NCBI GenBank assembly: GCA_019722365.1
Contig: JADFUC010001680.1
Span: 434,001 to 498,000 of the forward strand
Source of the DNA: Lithospermum erythrorhizon
Lineage: Eukaryota > Streptophyta > Magnoliopsida > Boraginales > Boraginaceae
Length of the DNA stretch: 64,000 nt
Direction: 5' to 3'
The stretch's first letter is position 1; each line of letters opens with the position of its first letter. The notes under the pieces are model-generated. The model saw nothing but the letters and a program-made list of their open reading frames with translations, did not search any database and had not been told where the DNA came from. Below are positions 1 to 12,396 of the stretch, piece by piece. The translations under genes were made by a program, and so were the position numbers.

Positions 1-1550
1 TTATCATAACTCAGGATGACAGGATGATCTGACCAGACCCCTGAGTAACATCACATTTTTTTTTTTTTGGACCAAATATTTTTTAGGACTTGTTACAGCT
101 TATTGCAACAAATTCATCATATCTTATTGCAGAAACTTAGGGTATATAGCGGACTAGTCATTTCATGATTCAGCATCCAACAAACAAAGGAAATAAAGAA
201 ATTAGCTGTCTCCATTTGGTTACGTTCGTTAATTAGCTGTCTCAATTTGGAGCTAAACATTGTGATATTAAATTTTTTCTTAATAACATGTTATTAAATT
301 AATCTCAATCATTAAATTTTTTATTTCTTAATTAAATACTTGACAAGTTGCTTTTTACGAAAGCGAAATTACTCATTTACCTTTTAATAATAGAGTACTA
401 AAAAATACTTAATACCATAAGACGACCTCTCAATTTGTATTAATTAACTTTTGTTGATTGAGTAATGAATTACTCCTAATTTGAACCAATTTAGACATTC
501 CTATTTAAACTAACTATTTTAGACAATTTTCCAGAAAACTTAAATTCCTTATGTAGTTTTAGTAATTAGTAATAGGGTCTCTTTAATATGCTATTGCTTC
601 TCCTGTTAAGAAAAATTGATTGATCACTAAAAAGAAAGCGTGATAATCATATAGAGGTTTCCTAATATAACATAGTTAACTTCCATCCAAATTTGCCATT
701 TGCCCATTTGAACTATTGTTATTTTGACAAGTATGCCACCAAACTTTTGTCTTTCACGGCTTCGAACTTCCTCAACTTGGATCCTAACGTATTAATATCG
801 ACTTCTACATGTTTCAACCGAGCAGCATAGCTAAGATACTGTCAAGGGATAATTCTGGGCTTTTCTTTCATGCAGATCGATTCGACTTCTCCTATGAATA
901 ACTTATGAAATTTAAGACAGAATTGTCAAATACATCCCGCGATTTACTATTTCGGATGATAATTCAAGTGACACGCAGAAAGAAAGTTTCATTGAAGTGT
1001 TAATTTCAACTTTATAATGTATTAATATGTAAAAATATATTTTCCGTTATCTTCTTGGAAAACTAAATGGATTTTATTTCAATTTTATCTCTTATGAAAT
1101 GGAAGGGGGAATGGGTCATGAATATTGAATAATTGGAGGTCGTGCAAATATAGGTGTCAGATAAAGTTAGAGAAGATAAAGATGATTGTTCAAAAAAGTC
1201 CCACATATTTTGACAAAATCAAAATCTTAATATTAAAAATTTGTGTATGTCTTTATAAATAATTAAAATTACATAAATATTACATACGATTATATAATTT
1301 CTATTTTAATAAATTGTTACTTAATAATATGAAATCATATGTGTGATTTGTGTACCTTCAAGTGTCATACGAATAATAAAATCATGCAATTTGATGTGCT
1401 AATGTGTGCAAATAAAACTTTGACTATGAGTCAGATAATAGATAAGAATGAATTAATGAAAATATCATCTTTACATCTGTTAATTACTCATATAACCACG
1501 GTTACCTTGTAACCATGGTTAACCTCTGGTGTCATTTAATTTTTCACGGG
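1..1550. other. AT-rich upstream region of the PEPCK gene
   Basis: No credible coding sequence is visible; all frames are closed at short intervals. The last few hundred bases before 1551 act presumably as promoter of the downstream PEPCK gene. Around 1498-1523 there are stacked GGTTAC/GTAACC and GGTTAACC motifs forming a small inverted repeat 30-50 bp before the TATA box. The rest is plain AT-rich intergenic DNA with no repeat or element that I can delimit. Confidence 0.6.
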
Positions 1551-1558
1551 TATAAATA
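1551..1558 (+). promoter_or_regulatory. TATA box of the PEPCK gene
   Basis: TATAAATA stands in a locally GC-richer setting (cacggg before it). Transcription would begin near 1580-1590. A short 5'-UTR exon then ends at a possible GT donor near 1642-1645, and a UTR intron would end at the AG at 1987-1988, eight bases before the start codon. The UTR intron is an inference from the splice motifs. Confidence 0.6.
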
Positions 1559-1995
1559 CAAAACCTGTGTTCAAAGACATCCTTCCATTACTGATTCACA
1601 TTTCAAGAATTCAGAAAAGTACTAGCTTTATTTGCATCTTAGGTATATATTTTTTTCCTTCCATTTCTTCATCAATTTTCATTTCCTTCAATCATTTTTG
1701 TAACTTTTATGTCTAACATGAATAGATATGTACATAACTACATATTGTTATGTGAAAAAAATATTAAGATATACAAACATAAAGTCACCATTTCATCATT
1801 TAATTTGCTTGATATACTATTTTTAGTAGTAGTCTAGTAGATAGTGTTTTGAAAACAACTTCCTTGTTTATCACATCATAAATGCATATTATCTGACCCC
1901 TTATTTTATTTAGAAGAGAGACTGTTTAAATATATTGGCATGTTAATGATATCATTTTCTTAAATTAATGATAATTGAATAATTGTAGGAACAAA

Positions 1996-4900
1996 ATGCC
2001 TTCAAACAATGAAGCAAAGAATGGAGAATTCAGTTTCTCATCATCAACCAATGCTACTAGTGGTGGTGCAAAAGTTAGGCAAATGGGACTTCCCAAGATT
2101 CAGACTCAAAAGACCAAGGAAGAATTAGAAGGTGACAACAATGAAGTGTGTCATGATGATAGTGCAACTCCTGTGAAAGCTCAGACAATTGATGAATTGC
2201 ACTCTCTTCAAAAGAAGAGATCACAACCAACGACACCACTCACTGCCACCACTGCTGGTGGCGCCGCCTTCTCCTCCGCCATCTCGGAGGAGGAACGCCA
2301 GAAGCAACAAATGCAATCCATTAGGTTATTTTTTTATATTTTTGTACTTGGTAATAATATTTAATGCTTTTACTTGGTCACATGCAGATTAAGGAACATA
2401 TTTGATTATTGGTAATTTTGATAATTTAATTAGGTATAAGGTAAAGTCTAAAATCATTTATTTCATCGATATCTCTTAAGGAGTATCATATTCTGAAAAA
2501 GTTGTGACGCAATAATTATTATGCCATCTATAAATTTTGGATTATTTAAAATATCACCCTCTATAAATATAATATTCAAATTATTCCAGTATATATAATT
2601 TTGAAAAATGTATTACATGCTTTTATACATAACTCAAATAATAAATAGTTTGAGTATTAAATATTAATATTTTAACTTATTTATTTATTACGTATAATTT
2701 AATAATATAAATAGCATAGAATACGAATAGCATAGAGTCCTTCCGTTAATAATTTCAACATTTTTGAAAAATGTGCTAATACATGATACATGGACCAAGA
2801 GCGTAACTTTACAGGTAGAATTTATTGTTAGTACATTTATTTATTTTGGTTGTTGATATAATTGACTTTTCATCCTTTGAAACTTGCGTAAAAGTACTTC
2901 ACTCAAAATAAAAGTTGATAGAATATCATATGATTCTCGAAATCTATGTTTAAAATTGAATAACAAAGTGAACCGCCCTAACTTTAATTTTTTAATAATA
3001 TGTTTTTAATAATTCATTTGAACTACAAATTATATGTAGTTGGTATGTATATGTTTTGACATATTTAACGAGTATTCTTAATATATTGCAGTGCATCACT
3101 TGCTTCTCTAACGAGGGAGACTGGACCAAAGGTGGTGAGAGGAGATCCGGCGAAGAAGGCCGAGACGCCGCGGGTGGTGCAACCAGCTGTGCACCACCAC
3201 TTCACCCCAACCATCACCACCAGTGACAGTGCTCTCAAATTCACACATATCCTCTACAACCTCTCCCCTGCTGGTACACAATTTATTTTTATTCATTTGG
3301 CTAAGTTTTCAGTGAATTGATTGGAAATGATTTTGATTTGGGATTTATTAATAATAATAATAATAGAGCTATATGAACAAGCAATAAAGTATGAGAAGGG
3401 GTCATATATAACGTCAAGCGGAGCATTGGCCACGTTGTCTGGAGCGAAAACAGGGCGTTCACCTAAAGATAAGCGCGTTGTTAAAGATGAAACCACTTCC
3501 AATGACCTTTGGTGGGGAAAGTAAGTCCATGCATTGGAACTATCTGCTCTCAAATTCACCACTTTTTGTTTATACATTTTTAATGGCACCAGATTATGAG
3601 GGTGTTTTGGCTAAGCTTATTTTTTTACTTATATAAATGAACAATTTGAGGCTTTATAACGTAACTTTATAAAGAGTGCTATTTATGTTTGCCAAATTTA
3701 TTTTTAACTTGTTTCGCTTAATATAACTTATATTTCCTCCAATTCACTTTAATCGACGCTAATTTTTTAAATCAACTGATCATTAATTAATTATTCATTA
3801 TTCTAAAAAAGGATAATTAACATATTACTTTGAACTTAACTAATCTTGCATATTTTGTTCTATTTATGTGGGATTTCAAAATTCTTCCATATCTCAGTGT
3901 TCTTTATATGAATCATTTACACAAAGAACGATCACCTAAGTTGCTAAATTTAACACCTGATGGAAATGGATCAATATTCGATCCTGACCAAATTTTTCGA
4001 CACCCTCAAAGTTGGGCCCTGCTGAATAAAAGAAAACAAAAATCACCCAACCACGTACACTGCCCTGCCTCAAGTACTGCAACTAATGCGTGGTACCGGC
4101 TTCATTTACCAATTTTTTTTTTTTCTCTTCAATTTTAAAATGTTTTTTGCGCAATAATTAAGAAAAAAATAAATTATACCACTATTTTTTACTTTTCGAG
4201 CCATATAAATAGAACATAAGTGTCATATTATTCGGACACCCTAAAAAAAAATCGTTTTTACATTCTTTTTATTATGTGATTTTATCAGACGTCAATTTAT
4301 TTGCGATTACGATGCATTCTCAGCCTGCTGATTTAATATCATAGCTGTTATTTTTAAAAAATTATAATATTATTTATTGTATTAAAATATTATGGATTTT
4401 TGAAATTCAAAAAAATATTTTGTCAAATTTAATTAATTTTCATGCCAATTGGTTGCATTTAATTATAAATTTAATAATTATATATATGAAATAAATAAAT
4501 AAAATGAAAAATACATTGAATGACGTTGGTAGAAAAGAATTGACACCCTAAATAATACTACAGTACTGCAGAAAAGTTCATATTCGATTTCAAGTATCAA
4601 TTGTTAAACTAATGCATTTAAATCAAGTGACAAGAAAATTATAAAATTATATAGGTGGAAGGCAAACTTAAATTTAAAAAAAATCTTAAACTAAAAAGAA
4701 GCATCAACTACAATAAAAATAAAAAGATAATTAGTGTTAAGAAGACTTAAACTTATACACATTTGATTTTTCCATCGTTATCCTTATCAATTGAAAGTCT
4801 AATTTACCTCTTCGCACTACGTTGTAGATGCCTCTGCTTCTAATGCACTCTTATTGGTAGAAACTAGCATATGAAAAAAAGAGTAAAAACTAGCATATGC

Positions 4901-7900
4901 TAGAAATAGGGGTAGCGTAACATGGAGTAGTTGTTTATTTTTAAGTTATATTTTGAACAAGCTTTATATTTCTAATATACGGAGTATTTGACATCTGATG
5001 TGTGATGATAGATGTGATTTTTCTAAAGTCAACGATTTTTTACAAAATCAATTGGTTAGTACACGGAGTTGTACTTTATTGGTAAACCATATTTTAAGAA
5101 TTAGTTTGCTCCAAAGTCAACTAATTTCTGTACGACATCTAATGACTCATGGTACTTCGAATGATATGTTTTTTAATTATAAAATTGAAACCGTTATCAC
5201 GAGGTCGTAAATCGTGGATGTGTCTCAATTGGTCAGTAAACGAGAACTTTCTTTAAACCACTTCAATACGAGATTCTACCACTTGTGTGACTTGAACCCA
5301 CATTGCATGAAGAGGCTAAGAGATTCCTTTAAACCACTTCAATAAGAGATTCTATCACTTGCGTGATTCGAACCCACACTGCATGAAAAAGCTAGAATGT
5401 TGACATTTAACACTCTCACTCATTTACCAGTTGAGCTATGCCCGAATTGCTTTTTAATTACTAGTATTACTTAATGAAAGTCAACTAATGTATGCAAGAC
5501 TAATTGTCTCATAATAGTACTTTAATTATGGTATGTCATTTTCTTTATTTTTTCAATATTTTATGTGTTAATGACAGGGGCTCCCCTAACATTGAAATGG
5601 ACGAGCAGACTTTCTTGGTCAACAGAGAAAGGGCTGTGGATTACCTGTGTTCACTAGAGAAGGTAATTGCATTTTAATACATGACAATTAGACAGAGTCT
5701 TACTTACAAGCTTAAATAATTATTTAAGCATAAACCTTAAGTAGAGCGATTTAGTACGTATTTAGCTTAAATAATTATTTAAGCATAAACCTTAAGTAGA
5801 GCGATTTAGTACGTATTTTTCATTTCGTCAATTATGGCAACTATGGTTATGCAAAATCCTTAAGCTCATAAGTCATTGTCCAAATGTTACATCTAAAAAT
5901 ATTATACTCTGTATAAGAAAAATATTGACTTATTATTGAGTGATAATACTATTACCTCAAACAATCTTATTATTGTCACATCTAGTATGTAATTCATGAA
6001 ATATAAAAGAGCTACCTCCAGAAAATAATATTCTTTTGTAAGATGATCCATGAGGGAAATGTTTAAATTAAGAAAATTATTTATCTTAGCATGTACTATG
6101 TTTTAGTAAGTGATATTCATGGAGACTATTGCAATTTGCAGGTTTTTGTAAACGATCAATTTCTGAATTGGGATCCTGAACATCGCATCAAAGTCCGAAT
6201 TGTTTCAGCTAGAGCTTACCATTCCTTATTTATGCACAACATGTAAGTAATTAAGTCCTGCAAATTCACACAAATTAAACTAGTTAGCAATAATCAAGAA
6301 AGTAATTGTAAACATGGTATATGATGTAGGTGCATCCGACCAACAACGGAAGAGCTCGAAAACTTTGGAACTCCTGACTTCACGATATACAATGCCGGGC
6401 AATTCCCCTGTAACCGTTACACTCATTACATGACATCCTCGACCAGCATAGACCTCAATCTTGCAAGGAAGGAAATGGTAATTTTGGGGACTCAATATGC
6501 TGGTGAAATGAAAAAGGGACTTTTCGGTCTTATGCATTATCTCATGCCTAAACGTGGAATCCTTTCGCTGCACTCTGGTTGCAACATGGGAAAAGATGGA
6601 GATGTAGCATTGTTTTTTGGACTTTCAGGTACTTTTTTGCAGTTGTTATTAGTTGGTGTTGTTCATTTTTTGTTGTGAAGCTTTTAACCAGTTGATACAT
6701 ATTTCGTAATGTCATTTAGGTACTGGAAAGACTACCCTTTCAACAGATCATAATAGATACTTGATTGGAGATGATGAGCATTGCTGGAGTGATAATGGTG
6801 TGTCGAATATTGAGGGTGGATGTTATGCTAAGTGCATCGATCTTGCTAGAGAGAAGGAACCTGATATCTGGAATGCTATCAAGTTTGGAACTGGTACATC
6901 TTTTTTAAATAAATGTTGCGGAATACTATGTTTTTCCTCAAATGGACTAATAATTGTATCAAATAGATAAATAAGTTTTCTTTCCATTTTCATCTTTCAG
7001 TTCTTGAAAATATTGTTTTCGAAGAGCACACTCGAGAGGTGGATTATACAGACAAATCAGTGACAGGTACAACATGAGTAAATTAAGTGTTAAAGTTCTA
7101 TTGAATGACTATCACTTTTTTAATGAGAAATGCATATTAATTTGTTGTTGTTCTGCCTTGTGTTCAGAAAACACCAGAGCTGCATATCCTATAGAATACA
7201 TCCCAAATGCAAAGATACCATGTGTTGGCCCTCATCCTAAAAATGTCATTCTTCTTTCTTTATGACGCCAAAAGCACTCCAGTTAGCAAATTGAACCTGG
7301 CACAGACCATGTACCATTTCATTAGTGGGTACACTGCTGTGGTATGAGAAGATTTAATTTCATACTTTATTTTTGAAGCTATGTATGTGTGTGTACACTC
7401 ACTTCTCTGTCTTAGAACAAAATTGAAGTAATTATTTTGTTGTGGATGTATAGGTGGCTGGAACAGAAGATGGCATAAAGGAACCAACGGCAACATTCTC
7501 AGCATGCTTTGGTGCGGCATTTATAATGCTACATCCTACCAAATATGCTGCCATGTTAGCAGAGAAAATGCAGAAGCATGGAGCAACTGCATGGCTTGTA
7601 AATACTGGTTGGTCAGGTGGAAGGTATGTGAATTCTACATCATGCATATATTGGTTTTCTTTTTTACCTTTTTTCGATTAATCGTACTTTTTTTTAATTG
7701 GGTAGGTGTCGATAACAGAATCCATATTGAAGCGTATTGAGATAATTAACATGTATGTTTCAATTTGCAGCTATGGAAAAGGAAATAGAATCAAGCTAGC
7801 CTATACAAGGAAGATTATTGATGCCATTCATTCTGGTGCTCTTCTGGAAGCTAATTACATGAAGACTGAGATTTTTGGTTTGGAAATCCCCATTGAAGTT

Positions 7901-8185
7901 GAGGGGGTACCATCTGAAATCTTAAACCCTGGGAACACTGTAAGTTATTCTCAAATAATCATATTTCAATACATATTTCGTTTATGTTTTCCATCTCGAC
8001 TTCGATTAAATGTTTTGTGCATTGTTTTCTTTGTTGTGCAGTGGACTAATAAGGATGCCTATGATGAAACCTTATTGAAGTTGGCAGGCCTTTTCAGGAA
8101 GAATTTTGACGTGTTCACCAACTACAATATTGGAACTGATAATGCTCTCACTCAAGAGATTGTTTCAGCTGGTCCCAATTTCTAA
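1996..8185 (+). CDS. PCK: Phosphoenolpyruvate carboxykinase (ATP), 12 coding exons, one frameshift
   Basis: Cytosolic PEPCK converts oxaloacetate and ATP to PEP, ADP and CO2 in plant gluconeogenesis and organic-acid metabolism. Coding exons: 1996-2324, 3092-3273, 3367-3520, 5578-5662, 6142-6242, 6330-6628, 6720-6893, 7001-7066, 7168-7341, 7454-7623, 7771-7939, 8042-8185. All introns are GT-AG and phases join correctly. Visible motifs: [13 protein letters not shown] near the active site, the P-loop GLSGTGKTT spanning the exon 6/7 junction, and the signature [13 protein letters not shown]. The protein ends in AGPNF, as in other plant PEPCKs. The N-terminal 110 residues are the variable, phosphorylatable plant extension. 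The chosen start follows the exon acceptor; an upstream ATG at 1975 lies in the intron. Oddity: in exon 9, after NVILL, the reading frame breaks near 7261 because about 5 bases are missing relative to the family, and the frame resumes at [14 protein letters not shown]. Without that break the protein would be about 683 residues, normal for the family. This is either a real null allele or an assembly indel. Confidence 0.93.
3733..3820. repeat. MITE fragment (24-bp-TIR family, copy A)
   Basis: Inside PEPCK intron 3. The start (TTCCTCCAATTCACTTTAATCG) resembles the terminal repeats of the elements at 25082-25300 and 63752-64000, followed by the same AATTATTAATTATTC-like stretch. The second end is not recognisable, so this copy is partial or decayed. 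Confidence 0.45.
5212..5444 (-). mobile_element. tRNA-derived SINE in PEPCK intron 3
   Basis: Read on the minus strand, the element begins GGGCATAGCTCAACTGGTAA, a tRNA-like 5' end with an A box (complement of 5423-5438). It carries a canonical B box GGGTTCGAATC (complement of 5365-5375). These are the two internal RNA polymerase III promoter boxes of plant SINEs. A 76-bp segment containing the B box is present twice (5252-5327 and from 5328), the second B box being mutated (complement of 5289-5299). A functional tRNA is excluded, because the anticodon arm and acceptor pairing are not preserved. The 3' limit near 5212 is a guess. Confidence 0.75.
5710..5818. repeat. Near-perfect tandem duplication, 2 x 55 bp
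   Basis: In PEPCK intron 4. The unit starts with GCTTAAATAATTATTTAAGC, itself a perfect 20-bp palindrome, and is repeated with period 55 (5710 and 5765). The two copies are identical over essentially their full length, which makes the duplication recent or an assembly artefact. Confidence 0.9.
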
Positions 8186-8537
8186 ATCATAATGGCATTT
8201 TTTGCAATAGTAAAAAGGATAAATTAAATAAGGTTGCAGATGTTATGAGTATATGTAACAAGTATTTGTCCTATCTCGAATTGGCCTAGTCAAGCAGTGT
8301 GATGAAATGTGTTGTATCCTTGGATGATAATAGTTTGAGTAGTTTATTGATGATACTACTCTCATTACAATGAAATTTGTCAACAAAAAATTGAAACTCA
8401 AAATTGAAACTCATTATTGCATGTCAAATTAAGTATAATTGTGTACACTTCTGTTATATTTTACACTACATCATATTGATTGAGGTAAATAAAAATGTGT
8501 CTCAAGACCATGTCTAGGAATATGATGAAAGTTAGAT
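8186..8537. other. PEPCK 3' UTR and flanking DNA
   Basis: No gene. The first 200 bases after the stop are the probable 3' UTR (several T-rich and AATAAG-like stretches, for example around 8225-8232). The rest leads into the retrotransposon LTR that starts near 8538. Confidence 0.5.
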
Positions 8538-11500
8538 TGACGGTTAGAAACTTACTAAGCATTCTAAGCAATTTCATAATCGATCAAGAATTCCTGATCC
8601 AGCCCGCGATAAACAACGCCAACATCTTAACCCGTAATTAATAATACTCAAGTATATCATCAATTACACTAATAACTAAAATTCATTGCGATTGATATCC
8701 ACTAATTCTATACTTATTAACAATAATGAATAAATTGCGAAAATAAACAAACACAAAGATTTTCCCCGATTCAATTTTTTTTTAATGCTGAAATTAATCC
8801 ATCATGCCAAATCCACCAATAACTTTTGGTAAAAATTGATTACGTTAACTCAACAACTATTCTACCATCTAGAAATTGAAATACTAAATATCTTTCAAAT
8901 CTCTAGAAATAAGATCTCCTTACTGGTGCTTTCATGTATACGAAACCTCAATTATAAATCTCTCATATAAACTCTATCAATCTCTCATAAATTCCCTTAT
9001 ATATTTTATCCACATTTGAGTGTATTTCCACACACATAAAAGACTCATACCATATATATAAAGCTACGAAGATCCCAGTCTAAAACCCACCGAATAAAAC
9101 TCGCCAAAAACTTAACCGCCTCAAAATAGTTTGTGCAAAGCTCACGATTCGCTCTAAAGTGCATCGCCTCGAAACATCCCCCGAGATCGGGATTACGGGT
9201 CGACCACGCCTCGAACTTCCACTCGTATTAACCAAATTTGGCTTCAACTCCAAAATCTCCCACTCAAGACAAATTTCTCGCATCTCTGCCTTTCCCTCTC
9301 CATTAGTCTTGAATTTGGCAAGAAGACTCTTAATTCATCATTCTCAACTCCTAACCCAACTTCAATGTCTTCTTAACTAATCTAAGTTAGGAACATCTTT
9401 CATCGTCACCACTTTATATCGAACGAATAGCCAAAATCATTGTCCATTGACTTTTCTCACATTCAACACCATATTCTCTTCTTCTTTTACCTACCGTGAT
9501 CTTCTCGATCTTCGTTCCGAGAGTCCTCCAAACCTCAGATTTGGCCATTAACGACCTCTCTTCTTCTTTCTTTCTTTTCTTTCGTCACATTCATTAAGTA
9601 TTTTCAATTAGATAAATCTTAAGAGGCGGGGGTCTCATCGCACCTTGAAACACGCCACCAACCACACGGGGCGACACCACAACAAGCCTTCTATTGCATC
9701 TCACGGCATCCCAACTCAGAGTGTCTCACCTGCATTTGCAAACCTGTGGACTTTTACCCATAACAAATATTTCTAACAATCATAACCTTATTGCCACGAC
9801 ACCGCTTTCTACCACGAAACTACTATGTCGATTTTCTACCCATTGGCTTCAGACACCGATCTCTCCCACTCACGCTCTTCATACCATCTCCACCAAACTA
9901 TCTACTATACAAAAGTTTTGGCGAACCCTTTTCGACTATAGTCTCCATCATGACCTTCACCTAACAATGCCTCACGAACAACATCCGCAATATCTTGGTA
10001 TTTCACCGTGGATATTCCCATCATATTTTTCGACACTACGAACTTATATAACCAAATCAACTTAAACCTCTTCGCTTCCATCATGTCCTTTCATCGTGAC
10101 CTTTGACAAATCAATAATCCATTACTTATCCTCGAATCGCACTTCTCGAACTGCTCAACAAGATTGCCCATCGATTTGGGCAATAACTGATCCTCCAAAT
10201 CTACTCATGAACATCGCTTGATAAAACCTCAAACAAACATCACCATGTCACAAATTCTTCTCACTAATCTTTTTTCGATAGCTCCTTCCTAAGCAAGACT
10301 GATAACCCTAACGTGCTAATCCACATCACTCATACCATAATTCTTCTGTGTGGACTTTCCATCTTCACATTTAACCTTCCAAGAATTTTCCAATGACAAC
10401 ATATGACGCTTAGAATCAAACCTAAGAGATAATCCCACTTTCCACCATATTAGTCCTACCTAGCAAGCAACTTTACATCTCAGATCAACACCATTCTTCA
10501 AACCATACAATATCATATATGACGATCATCACAACTCTGTACTCGACATCAATCGGTTAGAACTTACACAATTATCAACCCCATAATCGACCAAGAACTC
10601 GATCCCGCCCCAAGATATTGGCCAACGCCACATCTTAACCTGCATCACTATAATCGCGATATCATCAATTACACTAATTACTAAGATCCATTGTGGATTG
10701 ATTGCCGGAAATCGCCGTATACGATTTCTTTAATTATGACGCGACAATCATATAACAATTCATTTACTAGTTTTAGTTAAATTACTCAAACTAAAAGGTT
10801 CAACATAGTATCAGAATTACTAACAGACACTCACGATAATATCGTATTACGCTTAGATTGTTGGGGATTCCTCACGATAATCAAGTATAATAATAATAAC
10901 GTCAATTATAATATCCTGTTCGTGGGCGTCGACACATACAAATGACGCTGAAGTTTTATTTGATGCATTTAATGCTAACTGGTAGCTGATTTAAATCAAC
11001 GAGATAGTCAATCGATATTTTACTTAATAAAGTAAAATATGATTGGACTTAAAACCGACCAATTAACTTGCTAGTTTAATTAACGGCTCGACTAGTATAG
11101 CTCATTAGTGACTTGTTAGGGTCACTTACCTCGCTAGCATTTGGGCTTAGTTTAATCGTTTTAACGTAGTCAGTTTTGCTATTTAAACGAGTCGAGCTTA
11201 TTCGGGTTAAAAAGGAGCGAGGCATAAAGTGGGGAAGATTGCTGAAACCTAATCTTCCACCTTCATATTTCACACGCCTTCCTCCTCCCTAACCGATAAA
11301 GATTCAAGCCATTTGGTTTCGATTTTGTCCTACGGTTTCGAGATTCTAAAGAATTCAATCACGTGATTCAACCGCTTCCTAGCCAAGGATTAACCGGAGG
11401 CATTATCTCAGGGCGCTTAATCGCTTAGAATTGTGCCGAGGCTTCGTGGAAAGACTTTTTGTTGGTGATTTCCGCCTATAAGCGCCATTTCATATATATA

Positions 11501-12181
11501 TATGTATATATATATTTCAGAATTTGATTATATACATTTTGAATGATTCTATATAAGTGGAGTTTATAAGTGAGGAACAAGTTGTTGTATACTAACACAT
11601 TGAGTATCCACTAATCTCGTATACGACACAATGTAAAGAATAAATTATAAAATAAACAAACAAAAGATTTAATTCCCGATTCACCTCAACGCGGTAGAAA
11701 TAATCCAAGATGCTGCAAATTCACTAATAACTTCGTGAAGAATTACTACATGATCTAAGAACCCTATTCTAAAGAAATTAGTACTAACATCTTCAAATCT
11801 CTAGAAATAAAGACTTTATCAAGTATTTTTTCATAGACACGAAAAACTAAATTACAAGCCTCTCATATAAACTCTTCAATCTCTTGCGAATTCTCTATAT
11901 TTTGATACTCTTTTGAGAAAGAGCCCACACACATAAAAGCACTCATATATATAGGTTACAAAGATCCTAGTCTAAAACCTAAATCGACAAAAATTGGGCC
12001 AAAAACCTTAAACCGTCTCAAAATGTCTTCCAGAACCCATCGCCGTGAGTAGAAAGATCTGCAGACCAGCAAGCTCCATCTCGCCTCGAAGTATCATGCC
12101 CTAAACACCCCGCCAGGTCGATACGGGTCGACCACGCCCGAACTTCCAAACACCGACAGCCAATTTGGCTTCAATCTAACA
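8538..12181 (-). mobile_element. Decayed Copia-like LTR retrotransposon with a nested LTR
   Basis: Two diverged direct repeats flank the element: 8538-9262, and 10554-10702 continued at 11600-12181. Shared blocks include the 'atcatcaattacacta' stretch (about 8656 and 10661) and the 'tacgggtcgaccacgcc' stretch (about 9193 and 12123). On the minus strand, the sequence just before the left LTR reads GTGGGAGATTTTGGAG, which matches the typical Copia polypurine tract, so 8538-9262 is the 3' LTR and the element points left. The internal part, about 9263-10550, is only 1.3 kb and has no recognisable gag-pol frame, so the copy is non-autonomous or badly deleted. Ends are approximate and no target duplication was found. 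Confidence 0.7.
10703..11599. mobile_element. Solo LTR nested in the older LTR
   Basis: This 897-bp block interrupts the right LTR of the surrounding element; the left LTR has no such block between 8696 and 8697. It starts TGCCGG and ends AACACA (the TG...CA of an LTR). It is flanked by a 5-bp target duplication with one mismatch, ttgat (10698-10702) and ttgag (11600-11604). There is a TATTTAAA box near 11180 and no coding frame. The size, the ends and the 5-bp duplication fit a solo LTR left by recombination between the ends of a full element. Confidence 0.7.
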
Positions 12182-12333
12182 TGGCTTTACTTACCTAATA
12201 TTTCAACTTCATATAAAAGAACACTTCGAGGTATTTTCATATGTATGATAACTTTATTTCAAAACAAAAAATCCACGTAGTTTGAAAGAACTTTTGAATT
12301 GAACTAGGTACCCTATCATTGGTTGACTTGCAG

Positions 12334-12396
12334 TATAATGATGAGTTTCCCATGAAACTCGCCCATCGGTTCTTACGTTCTCAGTCCTTCCGATAA
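12334..12396 (+). pseudogene. Possible orphan terminal exon (captured gene fragment)
   Basis: After a good acceptor (TTGACTTGCAG) a 20-codon frame follows, ending in KLAHRFLRSQSFR and a TAA stop. The next 180 bases have the look of a plant 3' UTR and are less AT-rich than their surroundings. No upstream exon is visible. The fragment lies between the LTR element and the MULE transposase remnant, so capture by a mobile element is possible. The parent gene is not recognised. Confidence 0.3.

Noticed and set aside
5212..5444. tRNA gene on the minus strand
   Set aside because: A and B boxes are present but tRNA arms do not pair and the B-box segment is duplicated; SINE is the better reading.
9694..10065. 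123-codon plus-strand frame
   Set aside because: Lies inside the retrotransposon interior on the antisense strand, with low complexity and no domain.
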